Assembly (NCBI GenBank): GCA_019454835.1
Contig: JACFNP010000014.1
Span: 1 to 64,000 of the forward strand
Length of the DNA: 64,000 bases
Source: Rubellimicrobium sp.
GTDB taxonomy: Bacteria > Pseudomonadota > Alphaproteobacteria > Rhodobacterales > Rhodobacteraceae
Direction: 5' to 3'
The position numbers were made by a program, and so were the translations under genes. Position 1 is the stretch's first letter; each line of letters begins with the position of its first letter. Below the pieces are notes generated by a model that worked only from the letters and a program-made list of their open reading frames with translations, was not told the DNA's origin and searched no databases. Of the stretch, positions 62,726-64,000 are shown one piece after another.

Positions 62726-63667
62726 ATGCTGCCAATGCCTGCCCCCGCCATCAGCCGCCGCCACCTTCTGCTCGGAGCGGGCGGGCTGTCGTTTCTCGCC
62801 GCCTGCGCCGCGCCGGTCGAGGAGGTGCCCGAGGAAACCGTCAACGGCATCCCGCTCAGCCAGATCGTCGAAGGGTATGGCCCGCTGCCCGACGAACGCT
62901 TTCCGCTGGGCCCGGTGCCGCCGGAATACCTGGTCGGCGTGAACCGTCGCGGGCACGGGCGCTATCTTGGCGACGCGCGCCCCGGCTCCATCGAGATCGA
63001 CAATTATGCCAAGCTGCTCTACTGGATCGAAAGCGAAGGCACCGCCTGGCGCTATTCCATCGCGGTCGGTCGCCTGGGCCGCACCATGCGCGGCACGACC
63101 ACCGTGCAGAACAAGCGCGAATGGCCAAGCTGGACTCCCACGGCGAACATGATCCGTTCGGAACCCGAAATCTACCGCCAGTTCGCAGGCGGCGTGCCGG
63201 GCGGCCCGGCCAATCCGCTGGGGGCGCGGGCGCTCTATCTCTATCGCGGCGGGCGCGACACGATGTATCGCATCCACGGCACGAACGACTGGTCGTCGAT
63301 CGGCAATTCCGGCTCGGCGGGCTGCATCCGGCTGTTCAACCATGACATCATCCACCTGTTCGCACGGGTGACGATGGGCACGCCGGTCATCATGCGCAGC
63401 AGGGAAGATTCGATCCGCATCGAGGGCGAGGCGCTCGCCAATCGCGGCATCGACCTGCCCGCCTATTTCGCCTCGCGCGAATCCATCGAGGACGGCACCG
63501 CAGGCCAGCGCCCGCCGGTGCTGGAAGCGATGATGAACGCGGATGGCACCTACCCGCCGGAAATCCTTGCGCAGCTCGCCGCGCGCGGCATGACCGACCT
63601 CGCCGACGAGACCGCAGGCACCATCGCACCGCACGACCCGCTTTCGGCGGCGACGCTGGGCGTCTGA
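62726..63667 (+). CDS. L,D-transpeptidase, YkuD domain lipoprotein
   Basis: A 313-aa cell-wall enzyme. The N-terminus combines a twin-Arg (SRRHLLLGAGG) with a lipobox (FLAAC, Cys27). The YkuD domain covers about 85-220: YSIAVGRLGRTMRGTT, the catalytic HGTNDWSSIGNSGSAGC with His184 and Cys200, then IRLFNHD. It would make 3-3 crosslinks or attach proteins to peptidoglycan. Starts at 62690 and 62735 are also possible. The last 22 bases of the gene recur at 63785-63806. Confidence 0.9.
   Translation: MLPMPAPAISRRHLLLGAGGLSFLAACAAPVEEVPEETVNGIPLSQIVEGYGPLPDERFPLGPVPPEYLVGVNRRGHGRYLGDARPGSIEIDNYAKLLYWIESEGTAWRYSIAVGRLGRTMRGTTTVQNKREWPSWTPTANMIRSEPEIYRQFAGGVPGGPANPLGARALYLYRGGRDTMYRIHGTNDWSSIGNSGSAGCIRLFNHDIIHLFARVTMGTPVIMRSREDSIRIEGEALANRGIDLPAYFASRESIEDGTAGQRPPVLEAMMNADGTYPPEILAQLAARGMTDLADETAGTIAPHDPLSAATLGV
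63646..63667 (+). repeat. 22-bp direct repeat, gene-end copy
   Basis: The final seven codons region of the L,D-transpeptidase gene, including its stop, recurs at 63785-63806 with 21 of 22 bases identical. The two copies bracket a palindromic core element and are offset by 139 bp. Confidence 0.75.
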
Positions 63668-63683
63668 GGGCGCGGCCTGCATC

Positions 63684-63774
63684 GTCATTGCGAGGCGGCG
63701 CAGCCGACGCGGCAATCCACGGGGCCGGGCGCCACACCCGGTATGGATTGCTTCGGCTTGCGCCTCGCAATGAC
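63684..63774 (+). repeat. Palindromic core element
   Basis: A 91-bp copy with inner arms GGCAATCCAC and GTATGGATTGC, right arm CTTGCGCCTCGCAATGAC. It is followed by GGGAGTTGCGGGCGGC, part of the outer flank seen in the full-length copies, so it is a truncated long element. It lies in the 210-bp gap before the last gene. Confidence 0.8.
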
Positions 63775-63784
63775 GGGAGTTGCG

Positions 63785-63806
63785 GGCGGCAACGCTGGGC
63801 GTCTGA
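63785..63806 (+). repeat. 22-bp direct repeat, downstream copy
   Basis: Second copy of the 63646-63667 sequence, ending in the same GCTGGGCGTCTGA. It has no open frame of its own here and lies 72 bp before the final gene. Confidence 0.75.
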
Positions 63807-63877
63807 TCCTGCACCCGGAGTTTGCGGGCGGGGCGCGGGCGCGTTAGGGTCGGGGCGGTCCGTGAAGGAGCGCGCCC

Positions 63878-64000
63878 GTGCTCGCCGACAGCCTGATCTT
63901 CCCGGCGCTGGCCCTGTTCTGCCTGGGCTGGGTGGTGCCGCGCCTGCTTGCCGCCTTCTGGCCCGAGGGCGTGAAGCCGCTGATCCTGCTCGGCCTCGTC
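63878..64000 (+). CDS. Partial membrane protein, cut by window edge
   Basis: An open frame begins at GTG 63878, with AAGGAG at 63865-63870, and runs off the right end after 41 codons with no stop. The visible product is strongly hydrophobic (SLIFPALALFCLGWVVPRLL, then KPLILLGLV), so a membrane protein. No family can be named from this piece. Confidence 0.6.
   Translation, partial: MLADSLIFPALALFCLGWVVPRLLAAFWPEGVKPLILLGLV

Noticed and set aside
1-64000. tRNA, rRNA or tmRNA genes
   Set aside because: Gaps were read for cloverleaf-like or conserved rRNA sequence; none was recognised, though a covariance search was not possible.

Overview
This window looks like chromosomal DNA from a high-GC alphaproteobacterium, most likely Rhodobacterales (a Paracoccus/Rhodobacter-type organism). 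The support is protein character and gene neighbourhoods: pyrH-frr-uppS-cdsA-dxr-rseP, nosRZDFYLX, trpS/rhomboid-like/murJ/glnD, a DUF1013 (TrcR-type) cell-cycle regulator, and MiaA divergent from PyrH. Species was not determined. No rRNA, tRNA, CRISPR array, prophage or transposase was seen.

Layout. 0.2-11 kb: pseudouridine catabolism (psuK-psuG), a HerA-like ATPase, an operon of a 50-aa membrane peptide, a 515-aa exported protein and XerD, then divergent aroK-aroB, a lytic transglycosylase, a membrane alpha/beta-hydrolase-like protein and RidA. 11-15 kb: peptide-type substrate-binding protein, AraC regulator and miaA. 15-20.5 kb: pyrH, frr, uppS, cdsA, dxr and rseP in one tight forward run linking nucleotide, translation, isoprenoid, phospholipid and envelope-stress functions. 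20.6-28 kb: FAD-linked D-lactate/glycolate-type dehydrogenase, a RES/Xre toxin-antitoxin pair with a clear operator, dusA, glmU, gph and an MFS exporter. 28-37 kb: a complete reverse-strand nosRZDFYLX cluster for N2O reduction, with an FNR/Dnr-type site upstream. 37-41 kb: a polyamine-type ABC transporter. 41-49.7 kb: CPBP protease, universal stress protein, trpS, a rhomboid fold without catalytic residues, murJ, glnD and an LpoA-like lipoprotein. 49.8-55.7 kb: rsmI, yraN, gshB, an esterase, comM and a cobC/cobU pair. 55.7-64 kb: two hsp20 genes, each behind a sigma-32 promoter, a DUF302 protein, an orphan sugar-type ABC ATPase, RNase T2, TrcR, a P1 peptidase, a degenerate SDR, an L,D-transpeptidase and a gene cut by the right edge.

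The most striking non-coding feature is a family of about 18 palindromic elements confined to intergenic gaps. Most are 81-91-bp cores (one shortened to 74 bp), often in tandem pairs or triplets. Three copies (2088-2277, 55713-55906, 58420-58590) extend to 171-194 bp with matching outer flanks ending in a 9-bp terminal inverted repeat (GGGCAATCG or near variants), which looks like a non-autonomous mobile element. Other signals are a CtrA-like box before comM, intercistronic and terminator hairpins, and a 22-bp duplication of the L,D-transpeptidase gene end beyond a repeat.

All functions are assigned by reading protein sequence; no database search was run.
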